NCBI GenBank assembly: GCA_934121905.1
Contig: CAKOVI010000001.1
Location: 248,001-312,000 of the forward strand
Direction of reading: 5' to 3'
DNA length: 64,000 nucleotides
Origin: an uncultured Clostridia bacterium
GTDB taxonomy: Bacteria > Bacillota > Clostridia > TANB77 > CAG-508
Shown: one piece after another, positions 7,601 through 16,489 of the stretch
Layout of the letters: every line of letters begins with the position of its first letter
How positions within the stretch are numbered: position 1 is the first letter of the stretch
The notes under the pieces: model-generated
Told to the model about the DNA's origin: nothing
Databases searched by the model: none
Seen by the model: only the letters and a program-made list of their open reading frames with translations
Translations under genes and position numbers: made by a program

Positions 7601-8887
7601 TTATTTTTTAGGACTAATTTTCTCAAGTCCACCCATATAAGGTCTTAAAACTTCCGGAATAACAACACTACCATCAGGCTGATAATTATTTTCCATAACC
7701 GCAATCAACATTCTTGGTGGGGCAACAACTGTGTTATTCAAAGTATGTGCATAATAATTTTCTTTTTCACCTTTAATCCTAATTCCAAGTCTACGAGCTT
7801 GTGCATCTGTTAAGTTAGAGCAGCTTCCAACTTCAAAATATTTCTTTTGACGAGGAGACCAAGCCTCAACATCACAAGATTTTGCTTTTAAGTCTGCTAA
7901 ATCTCCACTGCAACATTCCAAAGTTCTAACAGGAATGTTCATGCTTCTAAATAGTTCAACTGTGTATGACCACATTTTATCATACCAATTCCAGCTATCT
8001 TCAGGTTCGCAAACTACTATCATTTCTTGTTTTTCGAATTGATGTATTCTGTAAACACCACGCTCTTCTATACCATGTGCACCTTTTTCTTTTCTGAAAC
8101 ATGGTGAATATGATGTCATTGTATAAGGCATTTTTGTTTTATCTAATATTTGGTCTTTAAATTTTCCTATCATTGAATGTTCAGAGGTTCCAATTAAATA
8201 TAAATCTTCACCTTCGATTTTGTACATCATAGCATCCATTTCTTCAAAACTCATAACTCCTGTTACGACATTTGAACGAATCATAAATGGTGGAATGCAA
8301 TATGTAAATCCTTTATTTATCATAAAATCTCTTGCATAAGTAAGTACCGCAGAATGTAGTCTTGCAACATCTCCCATTAAGTAATAAAAACCATTTCCAG
8401 CAACACGGCGGGCACTATCTAGGTCAAGGCCACCAAGGGCTTCCATAATTTCTCCATGGTATGGAATTTCATAATCTGGAACAACAGGTTCACCATATTT
8501 TTGAATTTCTACGTTTTTGCTGTCATCTTCTCCGATTGGAACTGATGGATGCATTATATTTGGTATTTTCATCATTCTAGATTTTATTTCTTCTGCAAGT
8601 TCATCTTCTAAAGCTTCGTTTTTTTCAAGTTTGTCATTTATTTCTTGAACTTGTCTCTTTACTTCTTCTGCTTGCATTTTTTCGCCACTTTTCATTAAGT
8701 TCCCAATTTGATTACTTAATGTTTTTCTTTGACTACGCAAGTTATCTCCATTTAATTTTGCTTCACGATTTTTCTTGTCTAATTCAATTACTTCATCTAC
8801 TAAAACTAATTTTTTATCTTGAAATTTTTTCTTAATATTTTCTTTTACAAGGTCTGGATGTTCCCTTAAAAATTTTATATCTATCAT
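7601..8887 (-). CDS. serS: Seryl-tRNA synthetase
   Basis: The 428-residue class II aminoacyl-tRNA synthetase charges tRNA-Ser. It has the N-terminal antiparallel coiled-coil arm (MIDIKFLREHPDLVKENIKKK...), the TSEHSMIGKF region, motif 2 FRKEKGAHGIEERGVYRIHQFEK, and motif 3 in the C-terminal VAPPRMLIAVMENNYQ followed by VLRPYMGG. All expected parts are present at standard length. The start is ATG 8887 preceded by GAAAGGACTG. It heads the minus-strand group serS - DUF3592 gene - engB. Confidence 0.97.
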   Translation of the reverse strand: MIDIKFLREHPDLVKENIKKKFQDKKLVLVDEVIELDKKNREAKLNGDNLRSQRKTLSNQIGNLMKSGEKMQAEEVKRQVQEINDKLEKNEALEDELAEEIKSRMMKIPNIMHPSVPIGEDDSKNVEIQKYGEPVVPDYEIPYHGEIMEALGGLDLDSARRVAGNGFYYLMGDVARLHSAVLTYARDFMINKGFTYCIPPFMIRSNVVTGVMSFEEMDAMMYKIEGEDLYLIGTSEHSMIGKFKDQILDKTKMPYTMTSYSPCFRKEKGAHGIEERGVYRIHQFEKQEMIVVCEPEDSWNWYDKMWSYTVELFRSMNIPVRTLECCSGDLADLKAKSCDVEAWSPRQKKYFEVGSCSNLTDAQARRLGIRIKGEKENYYAHTLNNTVVAPPRMLIAVMENNYQPDGSVVIPEVLRPYMGGLEKISPKK

Positions 8888-9015
8888 AATATCAGTCCTT
8901 TCTTAATATGGGTATTATATAATATTTATGCCTATATATCAAGCTTTTAGAGAATAAAAAATTGCAAATTTACATATATTATATAAAAATATGTTAAATT
9001 AAGGAGATTTTGCTA

Positions 9016-9294
9016 ATGGAAAATGAGTATATAAAGGAAAAGAAAATAAGAGATTTTACAGATGAAGAAAGAGATAGAGAATTGTTATTTAATATTATTG
9101 ATACAAGGGAAAAATTAAAAAGGGCACATCGTAATTTTGAATTTGCAGATGGTGATTTAGTGGATTATTATACTTATGAGATTAAGGCTAATCAAGCAAA
9201 ATTGGACTATTTGATTAAATTAGCTAAAGCAAAGGGGTTAGTTATGAATTGTAAAGTTGGAAATATGTTGGAAATTGAAAAAGATGTTGGATGA
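9016..9294 (+). CDS. DUF2508 (YaaL-like) small protein
   Basis: The 92-residue acidic helical protein contains ELLFNIIDTREKLKRAHRNFEFAD, then DLVDYYTYEIKANQAKLDYLIKLAKAKGL. This matches the DUF2508/YaaL pattern of Firmicutes, whose function is unknown. I start at ATG 9016 because AAGGAG (9001-9006) is 9 bases upstream. It is divergent from serS, with about 120 bases between them. Confidence 0.75.
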   Translation: MENEYIKEKKIRDFTDEERDRELLFNIIDTREKLKRAHRNFEFADGDLVDYYTYEIKANQAKLDYLIKLAKAKGLVMNCKVGNMLEIEKDVG

Positions 9295-9394
9295 ATTTTG
9301 GATAACTTTTCAAAAAATGTGTAAATATTTATGTAACTGCAGGAATATTCTTAGGAAGAAATGACAAATTATTACCAGAATAATAAAAAAGGTA

Positions 9395-9423
9395 TTGCAA
9401 AGAATAAAAAAATAGTATAAAAT
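9395..9423 (+). promoter_or_regulatory. Candidate promoter of a short transcript
   Basis: TTGCAA at 9395-9400, 17 bases, then TAAAAT at 9418-9423. It lies upstream of the AC-repeat mini-ORF and its terminator. Confidence 0.5.
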
Positions 9424-9459
9424 AAAGTCATAAAAATAAAAAAGAAAAGAAGGTATAAA

Positions 9460-9546
9460 ATGCAAATGATAAAAAACGCTAAAACCCTTGCAGGAGTACA
9501 CACACACACACACACACTGATAATGCTACAAAAAAGAAAGAAATAA
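9460..9546 (+). CDS. 28-codon mini-ORF containing an AC repeat
   Basis: ATG 9460 with GAAGG ten bases upstream opens a 28-codon frame (MQMIKNAKTLAGV, alternating His-Thr, then a basic tail KRKK). The dinucleotide repeat encodes the His-Thr alternation. The length is outside the usual gene-finder range. It sits between a candidate promoter and a strong terminator, so it could be a leader peptide, a small peptide gene or simply part of an RNA. Translation is unproven. Confidence 0.35.
   Translation: MQMIKNAKTLAGVHTHTHTLIMLQKRKK
9498..9517 (+). repeat. (AC)10 simple sequence repeat
   Basis: Ten uninterrupted AC units inside the mini-ORF, about 125 bases before the pilin-like gene. Dinucleotide runs of this length are rare here and change length by replication slippage, which would switch the frame of the mini-ORF. 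Confidence 0.9.
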
Positions 9547-9600
9547 AAGACACGATAAAAGGACCTATATTTAAATAGGTTTATTTACCTTGTCTTTTTA
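9545..9600 (+). terminator. Long hairpin terminator
   Basis: AAAAGACA (9545) pairs with TGTCTTTT (9591), enclosing further pairing of GGACCTAT with ATAGGT; the T-rich 3' arm acts as the U tract. An additional outer AAAAAACGCTAAAA/TTTTAGCGTTTTTT pair spans 9471-9609. Confidence 0.7.
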
Positions 9601-9640
9601 GCGTTTTTTAAGCATAAAATACCGAAAAAAGGAGGAAAAA

Positions 9641-10792
9641 ATGAATTTTACAAGTAAATTCAGGAAAAACAAAGGTATAACTTTAATAGCACTTGTAGTA
9701 ACAATAATTGTGCTTTTAGTGCTAGCAGGAGTAAGTATAACAATGCTTACAGGACAAAATGGAATATTAAAAAGAACAGCACAGGCTAAAGAAGAAACAT
9801 CTAATAAGCAGGAAGAAGATTTGGTGAAATTGGCAGTTTCATCAGCTCTTACAGATGGATTGGCACAAGGAAACCAAATTACGGATGAAAATTTAAGAAA
9901 AGAAATTAAAAATGCAATTGGAAGTGATGAAAATCTATCAGGAAATGGTCCATGGAAATATATAGGTAAAAAAACATATGATATTTCTTTAAATGGAGTT
10001 GTTGAAAATGCAGTAGATTGGGATGAAGTATTAGGAAATTTGCAAGATGCATCTAAAAGAAATGAATTACTTAATGAAGCAAAATCGTTAGGACAATCAA
10101 ATACAAATTCGGATGTTGGAATTGGTACAGACGGTAATGTAGTAAATTTGGATTTATGGAAATATGGATTAACTAATTCAGGAAATGGAGTAGGATTACA
10201 AGAGGATAATGGGTCGAGATATGGTTCAGGATATGAAAATGTAAATATAACAGATGATGGAGAAATACAAGGGAAAGTACCACAATATATTTTTATGTAT
10301 AGTAAAAATGAAATTTATCCAGTTGTTAGTATGAGTGGAACGTTTTATGCATGTACAAGTTTAAAGATAGCCCCAACAATACCAGACACTGTGAATAATA
10401 TGCAACAAACATTTGATGGGTGTGATAATTTAACAACAGCTCCAACGATACCAGAAAATGTAACTAATATGCAGTGGACATTTAGAGATTGTGAGAGAAT
10501 GATAACGGCTCCAGCAATTCCCAACAAAGTGAACAATATGAATGGCACATTTTCTGGATGTGCTAGATTAGAAACAGCTCCAACAATACCAGATAGCGTA
10601 ACTATAATGAAGGAGACATTTTATTTATGTGCAAGTCTAACAGGTAACATCGTAATAAACGCTAATCCAGAAGTGGTTGAATATTGTTTTGATAGAACAA
10701 TTAAACCAATCACCCTTTCAGGAACCTCTACAAAACTTGAAAGCCTAGCTAAAACCAGCTCAAATAATAATGTAACAGTACAAACCGAATAA
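9641..10792 (+). CDS. Type IV pilin-like protein with BspA-type repeats
   Basis: The 383-residue protein begins with a basic leader and a class III cleavage site (KNKG|ITLIALVVTIIVLLVLAGVSITML), as in clostridial prepilin-like proteins; the usual Glu5 is Ala here. GQNGILKRTAQAKEET follows, then a spacer. The C-terminal third holds about five 23-residue repeats of the pattern TFxxCxxLxxAPxIPxxVxxM (residues ~232-350), like BspA/DUF285 surface repeats. It is likely displayed on the surface through a type IV pilus-like secretion system. GGAGG precedes the ATG by 6 bases. The Tad genes at 59394-64000 could belong to such a system, but this is inference. Confidence 0.8.
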   Translation: MNFTSKFRKNKGITLIALVVTIIVLLVLAGVSITMLTGQNGILKRTAQAKEETSNKQEEDLVKLAVSSALTDGLAQGNQITDENLRKEIKNAIGSDENLSGNGPWKYIGKKTYDISLNGVVENAVDWDEVLGNLQDASKRNELLNEAKSLGQSNTNSDVGIGTDGNVVNLDLWKYGLTNSGNGVGLQEDNGSRYGSGYENVNITDDGEIQGKVPQYIFMYSKNEIYPVVSMSGTFYACTSLKIAPTIPDTVNNMQQTFDGCDNLTTAPTIPENVTNMQWTFRDCERMITAPAIPNKVNNMNGTFSGCARLETAPTIPDSVTIMKETFYLCASLTGNIVINANPEVVEYCFDRTIKPITLSGTSTKLESLAKTSSNNNVTVQTE

Positions 10793-10806
10793 TTTAAGAG
10801 GAAAAA

Positions 10807-12111
10807 ATGAAAAAAACAATTAAATATATAGTAACTTTTATATTAACAATGCTAACACTAATATCAATATTAGTGTTAGCATCAAGTATAAATAGCCCAA
10901 ATATAAAAAAACATTTAATAGAATCTGCAGAATATCTGGATAAAAAACCAGGAATTGACAGAATACAAAATAAAAGAGAATACACATATTTACACACATA
11001 TGCTGATTCAGTATTATTAAATATAATAAATTATATCGAACCAGAAAAACCATTAAAATCAATACTGCAAAGCAGATTTTATCAAAAATTAAAGATTGAT
11101 ACAAATGCGGACTTTGTAACAGCAATAGAAGAAAACCAAACTGCAAATGACGAATATTCTAGGTATTGGCACGGTTCAATATCTATAATAAGACCATTAT
11201 TATTATTTTTCAATATAAAACAGATATATACAATATTATTATTAATATTTTTAATATTATATTCAACTTTCATTTTTACAATATTCAAAAAGTCAAAAAA
11301 AATCGCAATAGGAATACTTATTTCAAGTTTTGCGATAAATATATTTATAGTACCATTTTGTCTAGAATATTTTTGGACTATTGCATTAATGATGATAACA
11401 TCAATTGTTGTAATAAAGAATGAAAAATATGGAGATGAAAGGTTAAAAATCATTTTTTTTATAACAGGAATTTTAACATGTTATTTTGATTTTTTGTCTA
11501 CAGAAACGCTTACCTATACAGTGCCTATAATGCTAATATTTTTAATAAGAAAAGATGAAAACAAAGAAAATATAAAATTAATTATAAGTACAGGAATAGT
11601 TTGGCTTATGGGGTATATAGGGGCTTGGTTAGTGAAATGGATATTATGTGCACTTGTTTATGATAAAAATATCTTTTTATTTATAGGACAAAAATTACTA
11701 GTAAGGGTAAATGGCGAAGTAGAAGATGTAAGCAGAATACAGATGTATATTGAAGCAATAACCAAGAACATTAATACATTATTTCCGTTAAACATTGTAC
11801 AAAGAAAGTGGAAATTAATAATTCCAACAACGCTAATTATAATGGGCTTCATAATGATATGTGACAAGAAAAAAATAAGAAAAAATAATTTTTTCTATGG
11901 TCTAGTACTATTAAGTTCTATACCATATGTAAGGTATTTAGTATTAGCAAACCATTCATATAGGCATAGTTTTTTTACATTTAGAGCACAAATGGTAACA
12001 ATAATTGGAATATTTTTTATAATATTAGATTTGGCTGATAAGGAAAAAATTAAAAAAATATGGAGATATTTAAATAAAGATATAAAAATAAAAGGAGAAA
12101 AAAGGAAATGA
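10807..12111 (+). CDS. Multi-pass membrane protein, glycosyltransferase-C-like
   Basis: The 434-residue protein has a signal-anchor, then a large extracytoplasmic loop (residues ~35-120) and about eight further transmembrane segments. This shape is seen in lipid-linked-sugar glycosyltransferases and O-antigen-type membrane proteins. No catalytic motif is certain. It overlaps the next gene by 4 bases (ATGA) and is followed by glycosyltransferase-like genes, so a role in cell-surface glycan transfer is an inference from context. Confidence 0.6.
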   Translation: MKKTIKYIVTFILTMLTLISILVLASSINSPNIKKHLIESAEYLDKKPGIDRIQNKREYTYLHTYADSVLLNIINYIEPEKPLKSILQSRFYQKLKIDTNADFVTAIEENQTANDEYSRYWHGSISIIRPLLLFFNIKQIYTILLLIFLILYSTFIFTIFKKSKKIAIGILISSFAINIFIVPFCLEYFWTIALMMITSIVVIKNEKYGDERLKIIFFITGILTCYFDFLSTETLTYTVPIMLIFLIRKDENKENIKLIISTGIVWLMGYIGAWLVKWILCALVYDKNIFLFIGQKLLVRVNGEVEDVSRIQMYIEAITKNINTLFPLNIVQRKWKLIIPTTLIIMGFIMICDKKKIRKNNFFYGLVLLSSIPYVRYLVLANHSYRHSFFTFRAQMVTIIGIFFIILDLADKEKIKKIWRYLNKDIKIKGEKRK

Positions 12112-13634
12112 AAAAAATATATGGATGTATAATTTTTATAATACTTATAGGAATAATAGCATCTTTAATTATTGCAAGACCACAAAAAGTTGATAAATTA
12201 GATGAAATAAAGGTATTAGATAGTTATGGAAATGAAATAGATAATTATAGTGAAAACAAAATGCCTTTTACAATAAAAAAACAAAATGATAATCAAACAA
12301 TAAAAGTAAATGGAAAAAAATATGAAGACGGGGAACGCTTTTATGAAACAGGAGAATATAAAATAGAAGTTTCAAAAGGAATAATGAAGAAAACAAGTAC
12401 TATAAAAATACAAGACATTGACAAAGAGAATGATGATAATATATATAATATATATATAACGACAACTACTTTACCTTCATTTATGGCCATGTTAGATATT
12501 TCTTCAAAAGATAATTTTCATGGTTTCTTTTGGACACAAAGAACACAATCTATTGATTTAGAATATTTAAAAAATACAAAAAAAGACATTAAAATATCTC
12601 AAAATCTTGGAATATTAAATAATGATGAATTCAAGGAAAAAGTTGTTGGTGAGATAAAAGAATACATAAAAGATGTTTTAAATACAAATAAAGATGCTTA
12701 TTTTAATTTATATTTTGAGGATTATAGATTTTATTTAGAACTAGAATTATTTGGAAAAATTGGACTTGGAGATAATAGATATACAACATATATGTATTCA
12801 GATGGAACGTCAAGCTATACAAAAGAATATAGTATAGGAAATTCTTATATACATAAAGAATTTAAAATTCGTGAAGAAAATGGGTATAGTGATTTTGAAA
12901 AAGAAAAAGCAAACTATGATAAGTTGGTAACAGATTTAAGAAGCAATAAATTAAAAACAAATGATATGCCTGGAAGTTTCATGGTTAGAGAAGAGAATGA
13001 TGAGTACAATTATGATTATCTTTTGATTTCTACTTTGAGAGACAATGTAAAATATTTATTACAATTTCCACAATTAATTGATTTTAAAGATGAAAAGGTT
13101 GCAAATGAAATGAAAAAAGCAAATTTTGTACAGATTGATTTAAAGAATCAGTATAATAATTTGAATGAAGAACAAAAAAAGCAATTTTTAGCTAGTATCA
13201 AATTAGAAAAAAGTGCTTTAGACCAACAGTATTTTTCAGATGCAAATAAGAAATATCTTGTTATAACAGGAACAAAGCCATATTATAAGGAAATGGATAA
13301 AAAAGATTTTGAAAATTTATTAAATAAAGTGAATAATGACTATAAAGATGAATATGAAATACTTTATAAGCCACATCCATCGGCATTACCGGATGAAGAA
13401 GCTACAGATTTTTTAGAGTCTTTAGGTATAAAAATATTACCAGGAACTATACCTATGGAGGCAATAATGTTTATATATCCTAATATAAAACTTGGAGGAT
13501 TTGCAAGTTCGTTATATATGAGTGCGGAAAAAGGACAAACAGAATTCTTTTTTGCAAATAACTCAAATGAATTGGTTAAACCACTAAATATATTATATGA
13601 TAGTTTATTTAGTAATGCGAAATTTTACAATTAA
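12108..13634 (+). CDS. Membrane-anchored protein with GT-B-like KPHP domain
   Basis: The 508-residue protein has an N-terminal transmembrane anchor (residues ~5-24), a short beta-rich region (~35-105) and a long soluble part. Near the C terminus is YKPHPSALPDEEATDFLESLGIK, then PMEAIMFIYPNIKLGGFASSLYMS. A KxHP motif followed by a conserved Ser-rich loop resembles the nucleotide-sugar-binding half of polysialyltransferase-like (GT52) and related GT-B enzymes. Sugar and acceptor are unknown. It starts inside the stop of the upstream gene and precedes a GT2 gene, suggesting one surface-glycan operon. It has no in-frame CGG. Confidence 0.6.
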   Translation: MKKIYGCIIFIILIGIIASLIIARPQKVDKLDEIKVLDSYGNEIDNYSENKMPFTIKKQNDNQTIKVNGKKYEDGERFYETGEYKIEVSKGIMKKTSTIKIQDIDKENDDNIYNIYITTTTLPSFMAMLDISSKDNFHGFFWTQRTQSIDLEYLKNTKKDIKISQNLGILNNDEFKEKVVGEIKEYIKDVLNTNKDAYFNLYFEDYRFYLELELFGKIGLGDNRYTTYMYSDGTSSYTKEYSIGNSYIHKEFKIREENGYSDFEKEKANYDKLVTDLRSNKLKTNDMPGSFMVREENDEYNYDYLLISTLRDNVKYLLQFPQLIDFKDEKVANEMKKANFVQIDLKNQYNNLNEEQKKQFLASIKLEKSALDQQYFSDANKKYLVITGTKPYYKEMDKKDFENLLNKVNNDYKDEYEILYKPHPSALPDEEATDFLESLGIKILPGTIPMEAIMFIYPNIKLGGFASSLYMSAEKGQTEFFFANNSNELVKPLNILYDSLFSNAKFYN

Positions 13635-13688
13635 TGTAGACTGAATAAATTAAAAATATACAATAATTTAAAGAAAGACATAAAGTAA

Positions 13689-14385
13689 ATGAAAAATAAA
13701 TTAAATAAAGGAAAATATTTAACAATTTTAATCCCATGTTTAAACGAAGAAAAGACAATAGGAATATGCTTAGAAAAATGTCAAAAAATAATAGAACAAG
13801 AGAACTTGGATGCAGAGATATTGGTTGTAGATAATGGATGTGTGGATCAATCAATAAAAATAGCAAAAAAATATGGGGCAAGAATAATCAATGTAAATAA
13901 TAAGGGTTATGGAAATGCCTTAAGATGTGGAACAATGAATGCTATTCGGAAAATATGTTATAATGGTTGATGCTGATGATAGTTATAATATTTTAGAAAT
14001 TATGCCAATAATAAGAGAACTAAAAAATGGATATGATTTAGTAATCGGAAATAGGTATAAAGGAAAAATAGAAAAGGGAGCGATTAGATTTTCTCATAGA
14101 TATGTTGGAACGCCAATTATTTCATGGCTTATAAGAAAAAAATGTGGAGCAAAAATATATGATGCAAATTGTGGACTTAGAGGATATGATAAAGAGAAAA
14201 TAATAAATTTGAATTGTGTATCTGAAGGAATGGAATATGCAACAGAAATGATAATAAAGTCAAAGCAGGCAAATCTGAAAATTAAAGAAATTCCCATTAA
14301 TTTTTACAAAGATAAGAGAATGGGGAAGTCACATCTGAAGACTATAAAAGATGGAGTTAGACATTTAAAAATAATTTTTAAATAA
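13689..14385 (+). CDS. GT2 family glycosyltransferase, read through a CGG +1 site
   Basis: The reading frame begins NKGKYLTILIPCLNEEKTIG, the typical GT-A start of dolichyl-phosphate-mannose-synthase-like GT2 enzymes, and continues through EILVVDNGCVDQS and GYGNALRCG. At CGG 13947 skipping C gives NAI-G-KYVIMVDADDSYNI, which supplies the DxD-type metal-binding motif. The rest (VIGNRYKGKIEKGAIRF...CGLRGYDKE) is continuous to TAA at 14385, for 231 residues. The probable role is sugar transfer to a lipid carrier or polymer at the membrane. Frame 0 stops within eight codons, before the catalytic aspartates. Confidence 0.9.
13947..13949 (+). other. CGG +1 site in the GT2 gene (GCT ATT C|GGA)
   Basis: Skipping C yields Gly87 and the conserved MVDADDSY motif. 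Frame 0 gives TGA at 13968. Confidence 0.93.
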
Positions 14386-14426
14386 ATTAAAATAAAAATA
14401 TTTTAGAAACGAAAACGGAGGGACAA

Positions 14427-15794
14427 ATGGCAAAAGCAGCAAAAACAATATTTGTATGTAATGAATGTGGCTATGAAAGCGCTAAATGGATGGGAAAGTG
14501 CCCAGCATGTAATAGTTGGAATACATTTTTTGAACAAAAGATAGAGAAGATAACAGAAAATGGAATAAAAATATCAAAAGAAAGAAACGCTCCAAAAGCT
14601 CTAAACTCATATAAAGGAGAAGAAGTTGCAAGAATATCAACAGGATTTGGAGAACTAGATAGAGTATTAGGTGGAGGAATAGTAAAGGGCTCACTAATCT
14701 TACTTGGAGGAGAACCAGGAATAGGAAAATCAACATTAATTTTACAACTATGCAATAAAATACACGGAGAAGGAAAAGTACTATATGTATCTGGAGAAGA
14801 ATCAGCAGAACAAATAAAACTAAGAGCAGACAGACTTGGGATTGATAATGATGATATAATGTTTTTAGGAGAAACAGATATATCAATAATAAATGAAAAT
14901 ATAGAAGAACTTAGGCCAAAACTAGTAATAATAGATTCAATCCAAACAATGTATTCAGATGAACTATCAGCAGCTGCAGGAAGTGTAAGCCAAGTAAGAG
15001 AAATAACAGCTCAAATCATGAGAATGTGTAAATCAAAAGGGATAACAACAATAATAATTGGACATGTAACAAAAGACGGAACAATAGCAGGACCAAGAGT
15101 TTTGGAACACATGGTAGACACAGTTTTATATTTAGAAGGAGAAAGATATTTCTCGTATAGAATCCTAAGAGGAGTAAAAAACAGATTTGGTTCAACAAAT
15201 GAAATTGGAATGTTTGAAATGAAAGGAGAAGGATTGGTAGAGATTACAAATCCTTCACAAATATTAATTTCGGAAAGAGAGGATAATCCTTCAGGTTCAG
15301 CAATAGTGGCAAGTATAGAGGGAACAAGACCAATGCTTATTGAGCTTCAAGCTTTAACAACACTTAGTGTGTTTGGAATACCAAAAAGAACAGCAAATGG
15401 TTTAGATTATAATAGGTTAGCAGTATTAATTGCGGTACTAGAAAAAAGGGCGAACCTAAATATAGGTGGACAAGATATATATGTAAATGTAGTTAGTGGG
15501 ATGAAGCTAAATGAACCATCAATAGATCTTGGAATAATCTGTGTATGTGCATCAAGCTTTAAAAATGTACCAATTCCAAAAGATACTGTAATAATGGGAG
15601 AAGTTGGATTAACAGGTGAAGTTAGAAGAATTAATATGATAGAAAAAAGATTGAAAGAAGCTGAGAAGATGGGATTTAGGAGATGTATAATTCCAGAAAA
15701 CAATAAGAAATATTTGGAAGAAGATTATAAAATGGAAATTGTTGGGGTTAAGGATGTAAGAGAAGCTTTAAAGATTTTAAATATTAAGGGGTAG
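14427..15794 (+). CDS. radA: DNA repair protein RadA (Sms)
   Basis: The 455-residue protein has an N-terminal C4 zinc finger (CNECGYESAKWMGKCPAC), RecA-like ATPase with Walker A GGEPGIGKST and Walker B LVIIDS, the RadA motif KNRFGS and a C-terminal Lon-protease-like domain. It acts as a RecA-dependent branch-migration helicase in recombination and transformation. Length is standard, with GGAGG before the ATG. comF follows closely, linking it with competence-type DNA metabolism. Confidence 0.97.
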   Translation: MAKAAKTIFVCNECGYESAKWMGKCPACNSWNTFFEQKIEKITENGIKISKERNAPKALNSYKGEEVARISTGFGELDRVLGGGIVKGSLILLGGEPGIGKSTLILQLCNKIHGEGKVLYVSGEESAEQIKLRADRLGIDNDDIMFLGETDISIINENIEELRPKLVIIDSIQTMYSDELSAAAGSVSQVREITAQIMRMCKSKGITTIIIGHVTKDGTIAGPRVLEHMVDTVLYLEGERYFSYRILRGVKNRFGSTNEIGMFEMKGEGLVEITNPSQILISEREDNPSGSAIVASIEGTRPMLIELQALTTLSVFGIPKRTANGLDYNRLAVLIAVLEKRANLNIGGQDIYVNVVSGMKLNEPSIDLGIICVCASSFKNVPIPKDTVIMGEVGLTGEVRRINMIEKRLKEAEKMGFRRCIIPENNKKYLEEDYKMEIVGVKDVREALKILNIKG

Positions 15795-15831
15795 AAAAAA
15801 GGATGGCACAAAAAGAGAAAGGAGAAAAGAG

Positions 15832-16475
15832 ATAGAAGAGCAACTACTAAACTTAATTTATCCACAAACATGCGGTATATGTGGAAAAGGCAAAAACACG
15901 AATCTTTGCAAGAAATGCGAAAATAAATTAAAGGCAATGGCATTATTTGGAAAAGATGAATATTTAAATAAATATTTTAAAAACCATTATTATATATTTA
16001 TGTATGATGATGTAATAAGAAAGCTAATGATAGATTATAAATTTAATGAAAAGCCATATATTTATAGAGCTATTGCAAATTTTATAAATAAAAATAAAAA
16101 AATATATTCAAATTTATTTTTTTATGATATAATAATCCCAGTTCCGATAAGCTTAAAAAGAAAAAAGACTAGAGGATATAATCAAAGTCTTTTAATTGCA
16201 AAAAAAATATCCCAAATATATAACTTAAACATTGAAAAAAATGTACTTATAAAAACGAAAAATAATATTGCTCAAAGTACACTTAACAGAAATCGGAAGA
16301 GAAGAAAATGTTGTAAATGCATATAAAATAATTGAAAATAAAAAGATAGTAGATAAAAAAATATTATTAATTGACGACATTTTTACAACAGGAGCAACGG
16401 TAAATGAATGCAGTAAAGTCATGAAAATGGCACGGAGCTAAAAATATAGATGTATTAACAATTGCAAAAGATTAA
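15832..16475 (+). CDS. comF: ComF-family competence protein, two CGG +1 sites, apparent AUA start
   Basis: The frame contains LLNLIYPQTCGICGKGKNTNLCKKCENKL (zinc-finger cysteines), the IIPVPISLKRKKTRGYNQS core and AQSTLNRN. At CGG 16294 skipping C gives GREENVVNAYKII, and the new frame has the phosphoribosyltransferase motif ILLIDDIFTTGATV. At CGG 16433 a second skip gives KVMKMA-G-AKNIDVLTIAKD before TAA 16473. The 213-residue result matches ComFC in length and order. No ATG, GTG or TTG exists in frame between the stop at 15778 and the cysteine motif. An ATA at 15832, 7 bases after GGAG (15821-15824), is the best start. ComF proteins take part in uptake of transforming DNA. Confidence 0.88.
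16294..16296 (+). other. CGG +1 site 1 in comF (AGA AAT C|GGA)
   Basis: Skipping C opens the frame into Gly155-REENVVNAY and the DDIFTTGAT motif. Frame 0 ends in nine codons. Confidence 0.9.
16433..16435 (+). other. CGG +1 site 2 in comF (ATG GCA C|GGA)
   Basis: This site is reached in frame only after site 1. Skipping C gives the conserved Gly201-AKNIDVLTIAKD end. Otherwise TAA follows after two codons. Confidence 0.92.
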
Positions 16476-16489
16476 AAGGAGGAATCACA

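Noticed and set aside
10345..10548. Minus-strand reading frame opposite the pilin-like repeats
   Set aside because: It is a shadow of the 23-residue repeats on the plus strand, with no ribosome site or recognisable motif.
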